NCBI RefSeq assembly: GCF_000720175.1
Contig: NZ_JOIX01000018.1
Span: 62,001-126,000 of the forward strand
Length of the DNA: 64,000 bases
Source: Streptomyces sp. NRRL S-337
GTDB taxonomy: Bacteria; Actinomycetota; Actinomycetes; Streptomycetales; Streptomycetaceae
Reading direction: 5' to 3'
A program made the position numbers and the translations under genes. Of the stretch, positions 1-7,943 are shown piece after piece. The notes beneath the pieces were generated by a model. That model had not been told where the DNA came from. It searched no databases and saw nothing but the letters and a program-made list of their open reading frames with translations. Each line of letters begins with the position of its first letter. Within the stretch, counting starts at the first letter, position 1.

Positions 1-317
1 AGTGCATAGTCCACCCGCGGCGGGTTGGTCTGCTGCGCCTCGCGGTGCACCAGCCCGTCCCGCTCCAGCGCGTGCAGGGTCTGCGACAGCATCTTCTCGC
101 TCACCCCGTCGACCCGGCGCCGCAGTTCGTTGAACCGGAACGTCCCGTCGAGCAGTGCGCCCAGCGTCAGGCTGCCCCAGCGGTCGGTGATGTGCTTGAG
201 CGCGTCGCGGGAGGGGCAGTTGCGCGCGAACACGTCGTAGGCCAGATCGTCCGGACAGCCGCCGGTGGCCGCCTCGTTCGCCTGGTCCGCCTGGTCCGCG
301 GTCTCGGTCGTCGCCAT
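1..317 (-). CDS. HxlR-family transcriptional regulator (3' end cut by window)
   Basis: Winged-helix regulator of the HxlR/DUF24 type. It starts at the ATG read from 317 on the minus strand and runs off the left edge, so about 105 residues are visible. After a short acidic N-terminus come CPDD, ARNCPSRD and HITDRWG, then the winged-helix core (FNELRRRVDGVSEKML, ERDGLVHRE). The cysteine in NCPSRD sits where thiol-sensing members such as QorR and YodB carry their redox cysteine. That makes a quinone/electrophile sensor likely, which fits the divergent flavodoxin-like reductase and the palindromes between the two genes. Sensor function is inferred from family and context. Confidence 0.88.
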   Translation of the reverse strand, partial: MATTETADQADQANEAATGGCPDDLAYDVFARNCPSRDALKHITDRWGSLTLGALLDGTFRFNELRRRVDGVSEKMLSQTLHALERDGLVHREAQQTNPPRVDYA

Positions 318-335
318 CCTCACACCATACTCCGC

Positions 336-412
336 GATAGCGCTCACCGCTGGATAGCGCTATCTGACCAGCGGGCGCTATCTCAGAGGTTGCACTTTCG
401 AAAAGTTAGTGC
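336..412. promoter_or_regulatory. Palindromic operator region between HxlR regulator and reductase
   Basis: A perfect 12-bp palindrome GATAGCGCTATC lies at 353-364. It is flanked almost symmetrically by half-sites GATAGCGCT (336-344) and GCGCTATC (375-382), about 19-20 bp from its centre on each side. A second inverted repeat, GCACT (392-396) with AGTGC (408-412), lies closer to the reductase. This is the arrangement expected for an autoregulating repressor controlling a divergent target. Binding by the HxlR protein is inferred. Confidence 0.6.
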
Positions 413-473
413 TTTTCTCGGTGCAGACGCCCCGGCGACCACCGCCCGGGGCACCGTCCTCCGAGGAGACCCC

Positions 474-1079
474 GTGACCACCCCTGCTCTGCCCGCGCCC
501 GTCGTCTCGATCGCGTACCACTCCGGTTTCGGCCACACCGCCGTCCTCGCCGAGGCCGTCCGGGCCGGCGCCGCCGAGGCGGGCGCCACCGTCCACCTGA
601 TCAAGGTCGACGAGATCACCGAGGCCCAGTGGGAGCAGCTCGACGCCTCCGACGCGATCGTCTTCGGCTCGCCGACGTACATGGGCACCGCCTCCGGCGC
701 GTTCCACGTCTTCGCCGAGGCGACGTCCGCGCGCTGGGCGACCCGCGCCTGGCAGGACAAGATCGCCGCGGGCTTCACCAACTCCGCCTCCAAGAGCGGC
801 GACAAGCTGCACACCCTGCAGTTCTTCACGGTGCTCGCCGCCCAGCACGGCATGACCTGGGTCGGCCTCAACCTGCTCCCGGGCTGGAACTCCTCCACCG
901 CCTCCGAGAACGACCTGAACCGGCTGGGCTTCTTCCTGGGTGCCGCCGCCCAGTCGAACAACGACCAGGGCCCCGAGGGCGTCCACAAGGCCGACGTCGC
1001 CACCGCCGAACACCTCGGCCGCCGGATCGCCGAGCAGGCCCGGGTCACCCTCGCGGGCCGCGCCGCGCTGTCCGTCTGA
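474..1079 (+). CDS. Flavodoxin-fold NAD(P)H:quinone / FMN reductase (WrbA-like)
   Basis: A 201-aa flavodoxin-like protein expected to bind FMN and reduce quinones by two electrons in the cytoplasm. The N-terminal FMN phosphate loop is visible as IAYHSGFGHT (about residues 13-22), followed by SPTYMGTASG (about 67-76), where flavodoxins hold the flavin, and GWNSS nearer the C-terminus. The GTG at 474 is chosen because GAGGAG at 463-468 is well spaced and the flavodoxin fold starts right after it; the open frame upstream has no family similarity. Its divergent neighbour is a cysteine-containing HxlR regulator, so induction by quinones or electrophiles is likely. Confidence 0.85.
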   Translation: MTTPALPAPVVSIAYHSGFGHTAVLAEAVRAGAAEAGATVHLIKVDEITEAQWEQLDASDAIVFGSPTYMGTASGAFHVFAEATSARWATRAWQDKIAAGFTNSASKSGDKLHTLQFFTVLAAQHGMTWVGLNLLPGWNSSTASENDLNRLGFFLGAAAQSNNDQGPEGVHKADVATAEHLGRRIAEQARVTLAGRAALSV

Positions 1080-1208
1080 CCGGCGCAAACGGGCTGTCCG
1101 CGGGCCCGGCACGGGCGCGGAGCCTCGACGCCCGCGCCGCCAGGGCCTCTGACCAGCACCTCGGTCAGAGGCCCTGCCCCGTTGCCGGCCCTTCCCCGGA
1201 ACGTGCGT

Positions 1209-1595
1209 CTACCAGCCCTTCCCCCAGAACGGCTGCAGTACGGAGGCGACGCCCGACAGCACCGCGACGACGCCACCGACCGTCGCCAGGGCGGACGTCG
1301 CGTTGGGGAACAGCTCCCTCGCCAGCTGGCGCCACCGTTCCCGCACGACGACCAGCTTGAACTTCTGCCACTTGTGCTGCCGGAGATGACAGCCCATCAG
1401 CACGCCCTTGCTGTTGTTGCGGCACGTCCCCTCCCGCCCCGAGGCGCCACACCACGCCGGAACGCGGAAGAAGAAGTACACCGTGCTCAGCGCCGACAGG
1501 GTCAGCAGCACCCCCGGCCCGAACGCAGAGGTCAGCCAGGCCGCGATGAGCACCGCGAAGACCGCCCACCCCCAGTACTTCCCCAGTCCCTTCAT
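1209..1595 (-). CDS. Small Streptomyces-type membrane protein of unknown function
   Basis: A 128-aa protein with two adjacent hydrophobic stretches near the N-terminus (YWGWAVFAVLIAAW and GVLLTLSALSTVYFFF). A cysteine-containing middle follows (CGAS..GTCRNNS..GCHLRQHKWQK), and a third weaker hydrophobic segment near the C-terminus (VGGVVAVLSGVASVL). The C-x-C-RNN-x-GCHLRQHKWQK pattern recurs in hypothetical proteins of Streptomyces as far as I recall; no function is known to me. The start is placed at MKGLGKYW; the ribosome-binding site is weak and upstream in-frame starts cannot be excluded. It stands alone between convergent and co-directed neighbours. Confidence 0.65.
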   Translation of the reverse strand: MKGLGKYWGWAVFAVLIAAWLTSAFGPGVLLTLSALSTVYFFFRVPAWCGASGREGTCRNNSKGVLMGCHLRQHKWQKFKLVVVRERWRQLARELFPNATSALATVGGVVAVLSGVASVLQPFWGKGW

Positions 1596-1745
1596 GGGCG
1601 GCGAAGTTACCGGGGGCCTCGGTGGCGTATGCAGGGCGCAGGAACGGCGCACCAGTGCGCCCACCGGGAGCGCGGGGGCAGGTCAGGCGCGGCTCAGGCG
1701 CAGGTCAGCGGCCGGACATGTGCAGAAGGCCGGTCGTTGCGCGGG

Positions 1746-2690
1746 TCAGAAGCCGAAGTCCTGGGTCCACCACGGCCCGCCCGGGCCGAAGTGGGCACCG
1801 ACGCCGAGGGTCTTGTACTCGCAGTTGAGGATGTTGGCGCGGTGGCCGGGGCTGTGCATCCAGGTGTCCATGACGGCCTGGGCGGTGGCCTGGCCGCGGG
1901 CGATGTTCTCACCGCCGAGGTCGCTGATGCCCTGGGCCTCGGCGCGGTCCCAGGGGGTGTGGCCGTCGGGGTCGGTGTGGTCGAAGAAGCCGCGGCGGGC
2001 CATGTCGTCGCTGAACCGTTGGGCGAGGGAGGCCAGTTCCGGGTCGGCGGTCACGGGGGAGCAGCCGGCCCGGGACCGCTCCTGGTTGACCAGGGCCAGC
2101 ACCTGGGCCTCGGCCGACGACTCGCTGCCGGTGCCCTCGGAGGCGGACGCGGTGGGGCGCGGTGTCGCGGCCGCGGACGTGGCGGCCGACGGGTGGCCGG
2201 TGGGCGCGGCGGGGCCGGGTGAATCGGCCTTCCGGGTGGGGGATTTGGCGGGGCGGTGCGGCGAGGGGGAGGCCGTCGGGGTGGTGGGGCCGGTGGCACC
2301 GGGAACCGCGGCGCGGGCGCTGCCGCGGCTGGCCGGGAGGGTGGCGCGATCGGTGGGGGACACCGAGAGGGTCCCCTGCGGCGCGGTGGCCTCCGGCAGG
2401 GCTCCGGCCCGTACGCGCTCGCCGGGCCCGTCGCCCGTACCGCCGTCGAAGTGGCTGCCGCCCGGGATCAGTCCGGAGGCGACCGCCACGGCACCCATCG
2501 CCATCGCCGCGGAGGCGCCGAGCAGGCCGGTGCGCACCGGCGCCGCACCGCGGGCGCGTGCCGCACGGTGCGAGCGGCGCCGCGCGGGGCCGTCCGGTCC
2601 GGCGGCCGGCATCGTTGCCGTCGGGGCGTCAACAGACCGTGGGCCGGGGGCTGCCGGCATGGGATTCGCAAGACGTCGATGGCGGCCCAT
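1746..2690 (-). CDS. Secreted or membrane-anchored CAP/SCP-domain protein
   Basis: A 314-aa protein. It has a basic N-terminus, one hydrophobic segment at about residues 55-75 (LLGASAAMAMGAVAVASGL), a long Pro/Thr/Ser/Ala-rich linker and a C-terminal CAP (cysteine-rich secretory) domain of about 120 residues. CAP hallmarks are present: LVNQERS, FFDHTDPDG, GENIARG and SPGHRANIL, giving the conserved His/Glu pocket. The layout indicates an extracytoplasmic domain tethered or secreted through a disordered stalk, as in many Streptomyces SCP proteins. The start MGRHRR at 2690 is chosen because it gives a signal-anchor-like N-terminus. The substrate is unknown. Confidence 0.88.
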   Translation of the reverse strand: MGRHRRLANPMPAAPGPRSVDAPTATMPAAGPDGPARRRSHRAARARGAAPVRTGLLGASAAMAMGAVAVASGLIPGGSHFDGGTGDGPGERVRAGALPEATAPQGTLSVSPTDRATLPASRGSARAAVPGATGPTTPTASPSPHRPAKSPTRKADSPGPAAPTGHPSAATSAAATPRPTASASEGTGSESSAEAQVLALVNQERSRAGCSPVTADPELASLAQRFSDDMARRGFFDHTDPDGHTPWDRAEAQGISDLGGENIARGQATAQAVMDTWMHSPGHRANILNCEYKTLGVGAHFGPGGPWWTQDFGF

Positions 2691-2724
2691 CCGGTGTCTT
2701 CCTTCCGTCCTCAGCGTCAACACG

Positions 2725-2742
2725 CTCACCCGTAAGGGTGAG
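2725..2742. promoter_or_regulatory. Inverted repeat CTCACCC-GTAA-GGGTGAG upstream of CAP gene
   Basis: Perfect 7-bp arms (2725-2731 and 2736-2742) separated by GTAA, about 35 bp upstream of the CAP-protein start. It could be an operator or a small leader hairpin. The spacing does not fit the BldD consensus, so no regulator is named. Confidence 0.4.
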
Positions 2743-2821
2743 TTTCGCTGTCGGGGGACTGTACGCCATGACGCATGGGGCCGAAGTGCCCGTTGAGCAA
2801 TTGGCCGGTTAACGTGCACAC

Positions 2822-3103
2822 ATGGAAGAAGAGGTGCGCGTGACCGCATGGGTACGGGGGCGGGTGCAGGGTGTGGGGTTCCGCTGGTTCACTCGTGCGA
2901 ACGCCCTGCGAATCGGTGAACTCAGCGGATTCGCGAGCAATCTCGGTGACGGCCGCGTCCAGGTGGTCGCCGAGGGCCCGAAGGACCGCTGCGATCGGTT
3001 GCTCGATTGGCTGCGGACCGGTGACACGCCCGGGCGAGTGGACGGAGTCACTGAGATATGGGCCACGCCGCGGGGCGGTTACGACGGCTTCGAGATCCGC
3101 TGA
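2822..3103 (+). CDS. acyP: Acylphosphatase
   Basis: A 93-aa enzyme hydrolysing acyl phosphates to carboxylate and phosphate in the cytosol. The two signature blocks are intact: [11 protein letters not shown] near residue 13, with the phosphate-binding arginine, and [17 protein letters not shown], with the catalytic asparagine. The length is normal for the family. The ATG at 2822 has no clear Shine-Dalgarno, but TAACGT lies six bases upstream, suggesting a leaderless or near-leaderless message. The gene is followed by a coiled-coil gene and smc, its usual Streptomyces neighbourhood. Confidence 0.95.
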   Translation: MEEEVRVTAWVRGRVQGVGFRWFTRANALRIGELSGFASNLGDGRVQVVAEGPKDRCDRLLDWLRTGDTPGRVDGVTEIWATPRGGYDGFEIR

Positions 3104-3483
3104 TACCGGCCACCGGAACCGGCCGTGCGGCCGTTATCCGCGATCTTGGCGGTGCGTCTTCGTCAGCTGCTTACGGGAGATAAGCGCTGGTGGTTGCCAA
3201 CTCGGCCGACCCGTGCAAGGCTGCCGCTGTACGGATGATCTCTACGCCCCCGCGGGACCTTTCTGGGGAGTCGGCGCAGCGCCCTCGCGGCCGCGCACTC
3301 TCAGGTGCCCGAGGATACGGGGCGTGATCGTGTTGACCGTCCAACCGTTTGGTGAGACTCTGGAATCCCCGCGCACCTTAGCTGTTTGGCATTGAGTACA
3401 CCAGAGAATGACAAGCCGCGGGTGCGAATCCCTCACGACCCACACCGCTTCGGTCGGTCACTCATTGTGGAGGACCATCCATC
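3104..3483 (+). other. Intergenic leader before the 67-aa coiled-coil gene
   Basis: 380 bases without a supportable gene. A possible promoter is TTGACC at 3333-3338 followed about 15-16 bases later by a GAGACT-like -10 near 3354-3359. This would leave a leader of about 110 bases before the ATG at 3484, which has GGAGG about ten bases upstream. The segment 3418-3445 looks like a tRNA T-arm (GGTGCGAATCC) but no matching acceptor or anticodon arm exists. Confidence 0.4.
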
Positions 3484-3687
3484 ATGGCAAAGGCGCTTCT
3501 CGGTTACGTCGGCGGCTCCGACCCCCGAGTCCTCTCCGAGATGCGACGGCTTCAGCAGCGCGTCCAAGACCTTGAATCCGAGCTGATCCGGATGCAGGCC
3601 GAAAACGACATGCTGTCCGCTGCCGCACGTCGCGACGACTCGATGCTCGACATCGACGTACCCCAGGCGGAGCCCGCGCTCACCTGA
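3484..3687 (+). CDS. Conserved 67-aa coiled-coil protein
   Basis: A small acidic protein. The N-terminal MAKALLGYVGGSDPRV is followed by a heptad-patterned helix (residues about 18-47, with RRLQQRVQDLESELIRMQ) and a short tail ending SMLDIDVPQAEPAL. I recognise it as a small protein found next to smc in Streptomyces, but no function is known to me. The helical pattern suggests dimerisation. A good Shine-Dalgarno GGAGG and a factor-independent terminator at 3751 show it is a discrete transcription unit. Confidence 0.8.
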   Translation: MAKALLGYVGGSDPRVLSEMRRLQQRVQDLESELIRMQAENDMLSAAARRDDSMLDIDVPQAEPALT

Positions 3688-3750
3688 CCCGACGAGGGCC
3701 GGTAGGGCTGCTTGCCAGCCGCTTGAGGCACCGCTCTCTTCAAGATCTGC

Positions 3751-3780
3751 AAGGGACGCTTCGGCGTCCCTTCGTCGTTT
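3751..3780 (+). terminator. Rho-independent-type terminator after coiled-coil gene
   Basis: Perfect 9-bp stem AAGGGACGC / GCGTCCCTT closed by a TTCG tetraloop (3751-3772), followed by a T-rich run ending GTTT. It terminates the 67-aa gene before smc. Confidence 0.9.
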
Positions 3781-4102
3781 CCCGGCTCTTCGTCCGCCGT
3801 CCGGCACTTCTTGGGTGCCCGCGTCCGGCACTTCCTGTGTGCCCGGTCTCGTGGGCCCGGCACTTCTCGTGATGGATACCGTCCGCGATCAATGCGGCCT
3901 GTGATCAATGCGGCCTGTGATCGATACGGCCGATCCGGCCGGGCCGCCCCTCCCTTACCGCATGATGTGCCCTTCGCTTTCCGCGGTGAAACCGAAATGA
4001 ACGGCGCGGTATCTGCAGGTGCCGGGGCCCGTACCGGGGGCGGGGGCCGGCGGCGGAATGTTGGGGTGGTCCGTCAAGGGGCGGCCGGTAGAGTCCAACG
4101 GC
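3781..4102 (+). repeat. Imperfect tandem repeats and start-proximal -10 upstream of smc
   Basis: No gene. Two repeat families lie here. One is a 24-bp unit beginning GTCCGGCACTTC (3799-3822, 3823-3846, and a decayed third copy to about 3871). The other is a 16-bp unit GATCAATGCGGCCTGT (3887-3902 and 3903-3918 identical, third copy truncated at 3919-3931). Just before smc, TAGAGT at 4089-4094 resembles a -10 only eight bases from the GTG start, implying a leaderless smc transcript; no convincing -35 was seen. Confidence 0.6.
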
Positions 4103-7100
4103 GTGCACCTCAAGAGTCTGACCCTGCGAGGCTTCAAGTCCTTCGCCTCCGCCACGACGCTCCGGTTCGAACCGGGAATCACCTGTGTCGTGGGCCCCAA
4201 TGGTTCCGGCAAGTCCAATGTCGTGGACGCGCTGTCCTGGGTCATGGGTGAGCAGGGCGCGAAGTCGCTGCGCGGCGGGAAGATGGAGGACGTCATCTTC
4301 GCCGGGACGACCGGGCGGCCGCCGCTCGGCCGGGCCGAGGTCTCACTCACCATCGACAACTCCGACGGTGCACTGCCGATCGAGTACGCCGAAGTCACCC
4401 TCACCCGGATCATGTTCCGCAATGGCGGAAGCGAGTACCAGATCAACGGGGACACCTGCCGGCTGCTCGATATCCAGGAATTGCTCTCCGATTCCGGTAT
4501 CGGCCGGGAGATGCACGTCATCGTCGGACAGGGCCAGCTCGATTCCGTTCTGCACGCCGATCCGATGGGCCGCCGGGCCTTCATCGAGGAGGCGGCCGGC
4601 GTCCTCAAGCACCGCAAGCGCAAGGAAAAGGCGCTGCGGAAGCTGGAGGCGATGAAGGCCAATCTCGCCCGCATCCAGGACCTGACCGACGAGCTGCGGC
4701 GGCAGCTCAAACCGCTCGGGCGGCAGGCCGCGGTCGCCCGGCGCGCCGCCGTCATCCAGGCCGACCTGCGGGACGCCCGGCTGCGGCTGCTCGCCGACGA
4801 CCTCGTCACGCAGCGTGCCGCGCTACAGGCGGAGATCGCCGACGAGGCGGCGCTCAAGGAGCGCAAGCAGGCCGCCGAGGAGCGGCTGCGCACCGCCCAG
4901 CGCCGGGAGGCGGCCCTGGAGGAGGAGGTCGCAGCGCTCACCCCGCGGGTGCAGCGCGCCCAGCAGACCTGGTACGAGCTGTCGCAGCTCGCCGAGCGGG
5001 TGCGCGGCACCATCTCGCTGGCCGAGGCGCGGGTCAAGAGCGCCACGGCGGCCCCGCCCGAGGAGCGGACCGGGCGCGACCCGGACGACATGGAGCGGGA
5101 GGCGGCCCGGATCCGCGAGCAGGAGGCGGAGTTGGCGGCCGCGCTGGAGGCGGCGACCCGGGCGCTGGAGGACACCGTCGAACACCGTGCCGCGCTGGAG
5201 CGGCAGTTGGCGGACGAGGAACGGCGGCTGCGGGACCTGGCCCGGGCCATCGCGGACCGCCGTGAGGGCCTGGCCCGGCTCAGCGGCCAGGTCACCGCGG
5301 CCCGCGGACGGGCCGCCTCGGCCCAGGCGGAGATCGGCCGGCTCGCCGAGGCCAGGGACGACGCCCGGCAGCGGGCGGCCGTGGCCCAGGAGGAGTACGA
5401 GCAGCTCAAGGCCGAGGTCGAGGGGCTGGACGCGGACGACGAGGAGAGCGCGGCCCGGCACGACGCCGCGCGCCGGGAGCTGGCCGAGGCGGACGCCGCA
5501 CTGACCGCCGCCCGGGAGGCGCTGACCGCGGCCGAGCGCAAGCGCGCGGCGACCGCCGCCCGGCACGACGCGCTCGCCCTCGGGCTGCGCCGCAAGGACG
5601 GCACCGGCGCCCTGCTCGCCGCGTCCGAGCAGCTCAGCGGGGTGCTCGGACCGGCCGCCGAGCTGCTGACCGTCACGCCCGGCTTCGAGGTCCCGGTGGC
5701 CGCCGCGCTCGGTGCGGCGGCGGACGCGGTCGCGGTCAGCGACCCGGCCACCGCCGCCGACGCCATCCGGCTGCTGCGCAAGCAGGACGCCGGGCGGGCG
5801 GCGATGGTGCTGGGGACCGGCGGAACGGGCACGGTGCCGGCGCAGGGCGGGCCGGGGGACGCCGCCGCGGCCGCCGTGCACCGGGTGCCCGGACCGCGTG
5901 CGGAGCCCGTACCGGCCGGTCAACTGGTGCAGGGACCGGCGGAGTTGACGGCCGCGGTGGCCCGGCTGCTGCGGGACGTCGTGGTGGTCGGGACGCTGGA
6001 GGACGCCGAGGACCTGGTGGCCGCGCGGCCGGAGCTGCTGGCCGTGACCGGTGAGGGCGATCTGCTCGGGGCGCACTTCGCGCACGGCGGCTCGGCCGGT
6101 GCGCCGAGCCTGCTGGAGGTTCAGGCCTCCGTCGACGAGGCGGCCGCCGAGCTGGAGGCGCTGGCGGAGCGCTGTGAGCGGCTGGCCGAGGAGCAGCGGG
6201 CCGCGGAGGCGCGACGGGTGGAGTGCGCCGCGCTGGTCGAGGAGCTGGCCGAGCGGCGGCGGGCCGCGGACCGGGAGAAGTCCAAGGTCGCCGGGGACCT
6301 GGGGCGGCTCGGCGGGCAGGCCCGGGCGGCCGCCGGCGAGGCCGAGCGGGCCGCCGCGGCGGCCGCCCGCGCGCAGGAGGCGCTGGTCCGGGCCACCGAG
6401 GAGGCCGAGGAGCTGGCCGAGCGGCTGGCGGTGGCCGAGGAGGAGCCGGGAGTCGGCGACGAGGAGCCCGACACCTCCGTACGGGACCGGCTGGCGGCGG
6501 ACGGCGCCAACGCCCGGCAGACGGAGATGGAGGCCCGGCTCCAGGCGCGTACGCACGAGGAGCGGGTCAAGGCGCTGGCCGGGCGGGCGGACGCGCTGGA
6601 CCGGGGGGCGCGCGCGGAACGGGAGGCGCGGGCGCGGGCCGAGCGGCGGCGCGCCCGGCTGCGGCACGAGGCGGCCGTGGCCGGGGCGGTGGCGTCCGGG
6701 GCGCGGCAGCTGCTGGCGCACGTCGAGGTGTCGGTGGTCAGGGCCGACGAGGAGCGGGCCGCCGCGGAACGGGCCAAGGCCGAGCGGGAACAGGCGCTGG
6801 TGGCCGAGCGGAACACGGCCCGGGACCTGAAGTCCGAGCTGGACAAGCTGACGGACTCGGTGCACCGGGGCGAGGTGCTCGGTGCCGAGAAGCGGCTGCG
6901 GATCGAGCAGCTGGAGAGCCGGGCCCTGGAGGAGCTGGGGGTGGAGCCGGCCGCGCTGCTGTCCGAGTACGGCCCGGACCAGCCGGTGCCGCCGTCGCCG
7001 CCGGCGGAGGGCGAGACGCTGCCGGACGACCCGGAGCATCCCCGTAACCAGCCGGTGCCCTATGTGCGGGCCGAGCAGGAGAAGCGGCTGCGGGCGGCCG

Positions 7101-7711
7101 AGCGGGCGTATCAGCAGCTCGGGAAGGTGAACCCGCTCGCCCTGGAGGAGTTCGCGGCGCTGGAGGAGCGCCACCAGTTCCTCAGCGAGCAGCTTGAAGA
7201 CTTGAAGAAGACCCGGGCCGACCTGTTGCGGGTGGTCAAGGAGGTCGACGAGCGGGTGGAGCAGGTCTTCACCGAGGCGTACCACGACACCGCGCGGGAA
7301 TTCGAGGGCGTCTTCGCGCGGCTCTTCCCCGGGGGCGAGGGGCGGCTGGTGCTCACCGACCCGGACGACATGCTGGCGACCGGCGTGGACGTCGAGGCCC
7401 GGCCGCCTGGCAAGAAGGTCAAGCGGCTGTCGCTGCTGTCGGGCGGCGAGCGGTCGCTGACCGCGGTGGCCCTGCTGGTGTCGATCTTCAAGGCGCGGCC
7501 CAGCCCGTTCTACGTCATGGACGAGGTCGAGGCGGCACTGGACGACACCAATCTCCAGCGGCTGATCCGGATCATGGAGGAGCTGCAGGAGAGCTCCCAG
7601 CTCATCGTGATCACGCATCAGAAGCGCACGATGGAGGTCGCGGACGCCCTGTACGGGGTATCCATGCAGGGGGACGGCGTCTCGAAGGTCATCAGCCAGC
7701 GGCTGCACTGA
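4103..7711 (+). CDS. smc: Chromosome segregation / condensation ATPase SMC
   Basis: A 1202-aa SMC protein that, with ScpA and ScpB, compacts and segregates the nucleoid during sporulation septation. It has an N-terminal ATPase half (MHLKSLTLRGFKSF, Walker A GPNGSGKS near residues 32-39), a first long Glu/Arg/Ala coiled coil, a hinge at roughly residues 500-670, and a second coiled coil. The C-terminal half carries the ABC signature LSGGERSLTA (about residue 1110) and Walker B FYVMDEVEAALDD (about 1135). The GTG at 4103 is chosen because the conserved family start MHLKSL falls exactly there; an in-frame upstream ATG would add 28 unrelated residues. Length is normal. Confidence 0.97.
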   Translation: MHLKSLTLRGFKSFASATTLRFEPGITCVVGPNGSGKSNVVDALSWVMGEQGAKSLRGGKMEDVIFAGTTGRPPLGRAEVSLTIDNSDGALPIEYAEVTLTRIMFRNGGSEYQINGDTCRLLDIQELLSDSGIGREMHVIVGQGQLDSVLHADPMGRRAFIEEAAGVLKHRKRKEKALRKLEAMKANLARIQDLTDELRRQLKPLGRQAAVARRAAVIQADLRDARLRLLADDLVTQRAALQAEIADEAALKERKQAAEERLRTAQRREAALEEEVAALTPRVQRAQQTWYELSQLAERVRGTISLAEARVKSATAAPPEERTGRDPDDMEREAARIREQEAELAAALEAATRALEDTVEHRAALERQLADEERRLRDLARAIADRREGLARLSGQVTAARGRAASAQAEIGRLAEARDDARQRAAVAQEEYEQLKAEVEGLDADDEESAARHDAARRELAEADAALTAAREALTAAERKRAATAARHDALALGLRRKDGTGALLAASEQLSGVLGPAAELLTVTPGFEVPVAAALGAAADAVAVSDPATAADAIRLLRKQDAGRAAMVLGTGGTGTVPAQGGPGDAAAAAVHRVPGPRAEPVPAGQLVQGPAELTAAVARLLRDVVVVGTLEDAEDLVAARPELLAVTGEGDLLGAHFAHGGSAGAPSLLEVQASVDEAAAELEALAERCERLAEEQRAAEARRVECAALVEELAERRRAADREKSKVAGDLGRLGGQARAAAGEAERAAAAAARAQEALVRATEEAEELAERLAVAEEEPGVGDEEPDTSVRDRLAADGANARQTEMEARLQARTHEERVKALAGRADALDRGARAEREARARAERRRARLRHEAAVAGAVASGARQLLAHVEVSVVRADEERAAAERAKAEREQALVAERNTARDLKSELDKLTDSVHRGEVLGAEKRLRIEQLESRALEELGVEPAALLSEYGPDQPVPPSPPAEGETLPDDPEHPRNQPVPYVRAEQEKRLRAAERAYQQLGKVNPLALEEFAALEERHQFLSEQLEDLKKTRADLLRVVKEVDERVEQVFTEAYHDTAREFEGVFARLFPGGEGRLVLTDPDDMLATGVDVEARPPGKKVKRLSLLSGGERSLTAVALLVSIFKARPSPFYVMDEVEAALDDTNLQRLIRIMEELQESSQLIVITHQKRTMEVADALYGVSMQGDGVSKVISQRLH

Positions 7712-7808
7712 TCGCAGCGCGTGTCCGACGTGGCATCAGTTCTTGATCAATTCACAAGTTGAATGAACCGTCCCACAAACCGCAGGGAAACAAATCCATC
7801 TCGGCCTA

Positions 7809-7862
7809 TTGACTTCGAAACTTGAAGGCATAGTCTCTGCAACGTTGCTTTTACCTTCAAGT
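7809..7862 (+). promoter_or_regulatory. glcP promoter with inverted half-sites
   Basis: TTGACT (7809-7814), a 16-bp spacer and TAGTCT (7831-7836) form a good vegetative promoter in a locally AT-rich stretch. Perfect 9-bp inverted half-sites ACTTGAAGG (7820-7828) and CCTTCAAGT (7854-7862) bracket the -10 and start region with 34 bp between their starts, about three helical turns. This suggests a dimeric regulator. Confidence 0.6.
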
Positions 7863-7943
7863 GGTGGGTACCCCCAACCTATGCACCACTAGAAGTGCCA
7901 GCCCCCTACGCCCGGCAGCGCAGCCGGGCCACTGGAGTTCACG

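Noticed and set aside
2725..2742. BldD operator upstream of the CAP gene
   Set aside because: The arms TCACCC/GGGTGA resemble BldD half-sites but the 4-bp gap does not match the consensus spacing.
3415..3450. tRNA-like T-arm sequence (GGTGCGAATCC followed by CGACCCACA)
   Set aside because: No complementary acceptor 5' strand, D-arm or anticodon stem lies in the preceding 70 bases; only a chance T-loop match.
4823..7708. Very long open frame antisense to smc
   Set aside because: It is the GC-rich antisense shadow of the smc coding sequence; composition is Leu/Arg/Gly/Pro and no domain is recognisable. The same applies to long antisense frames at 10925-14104 and 51037-54243.
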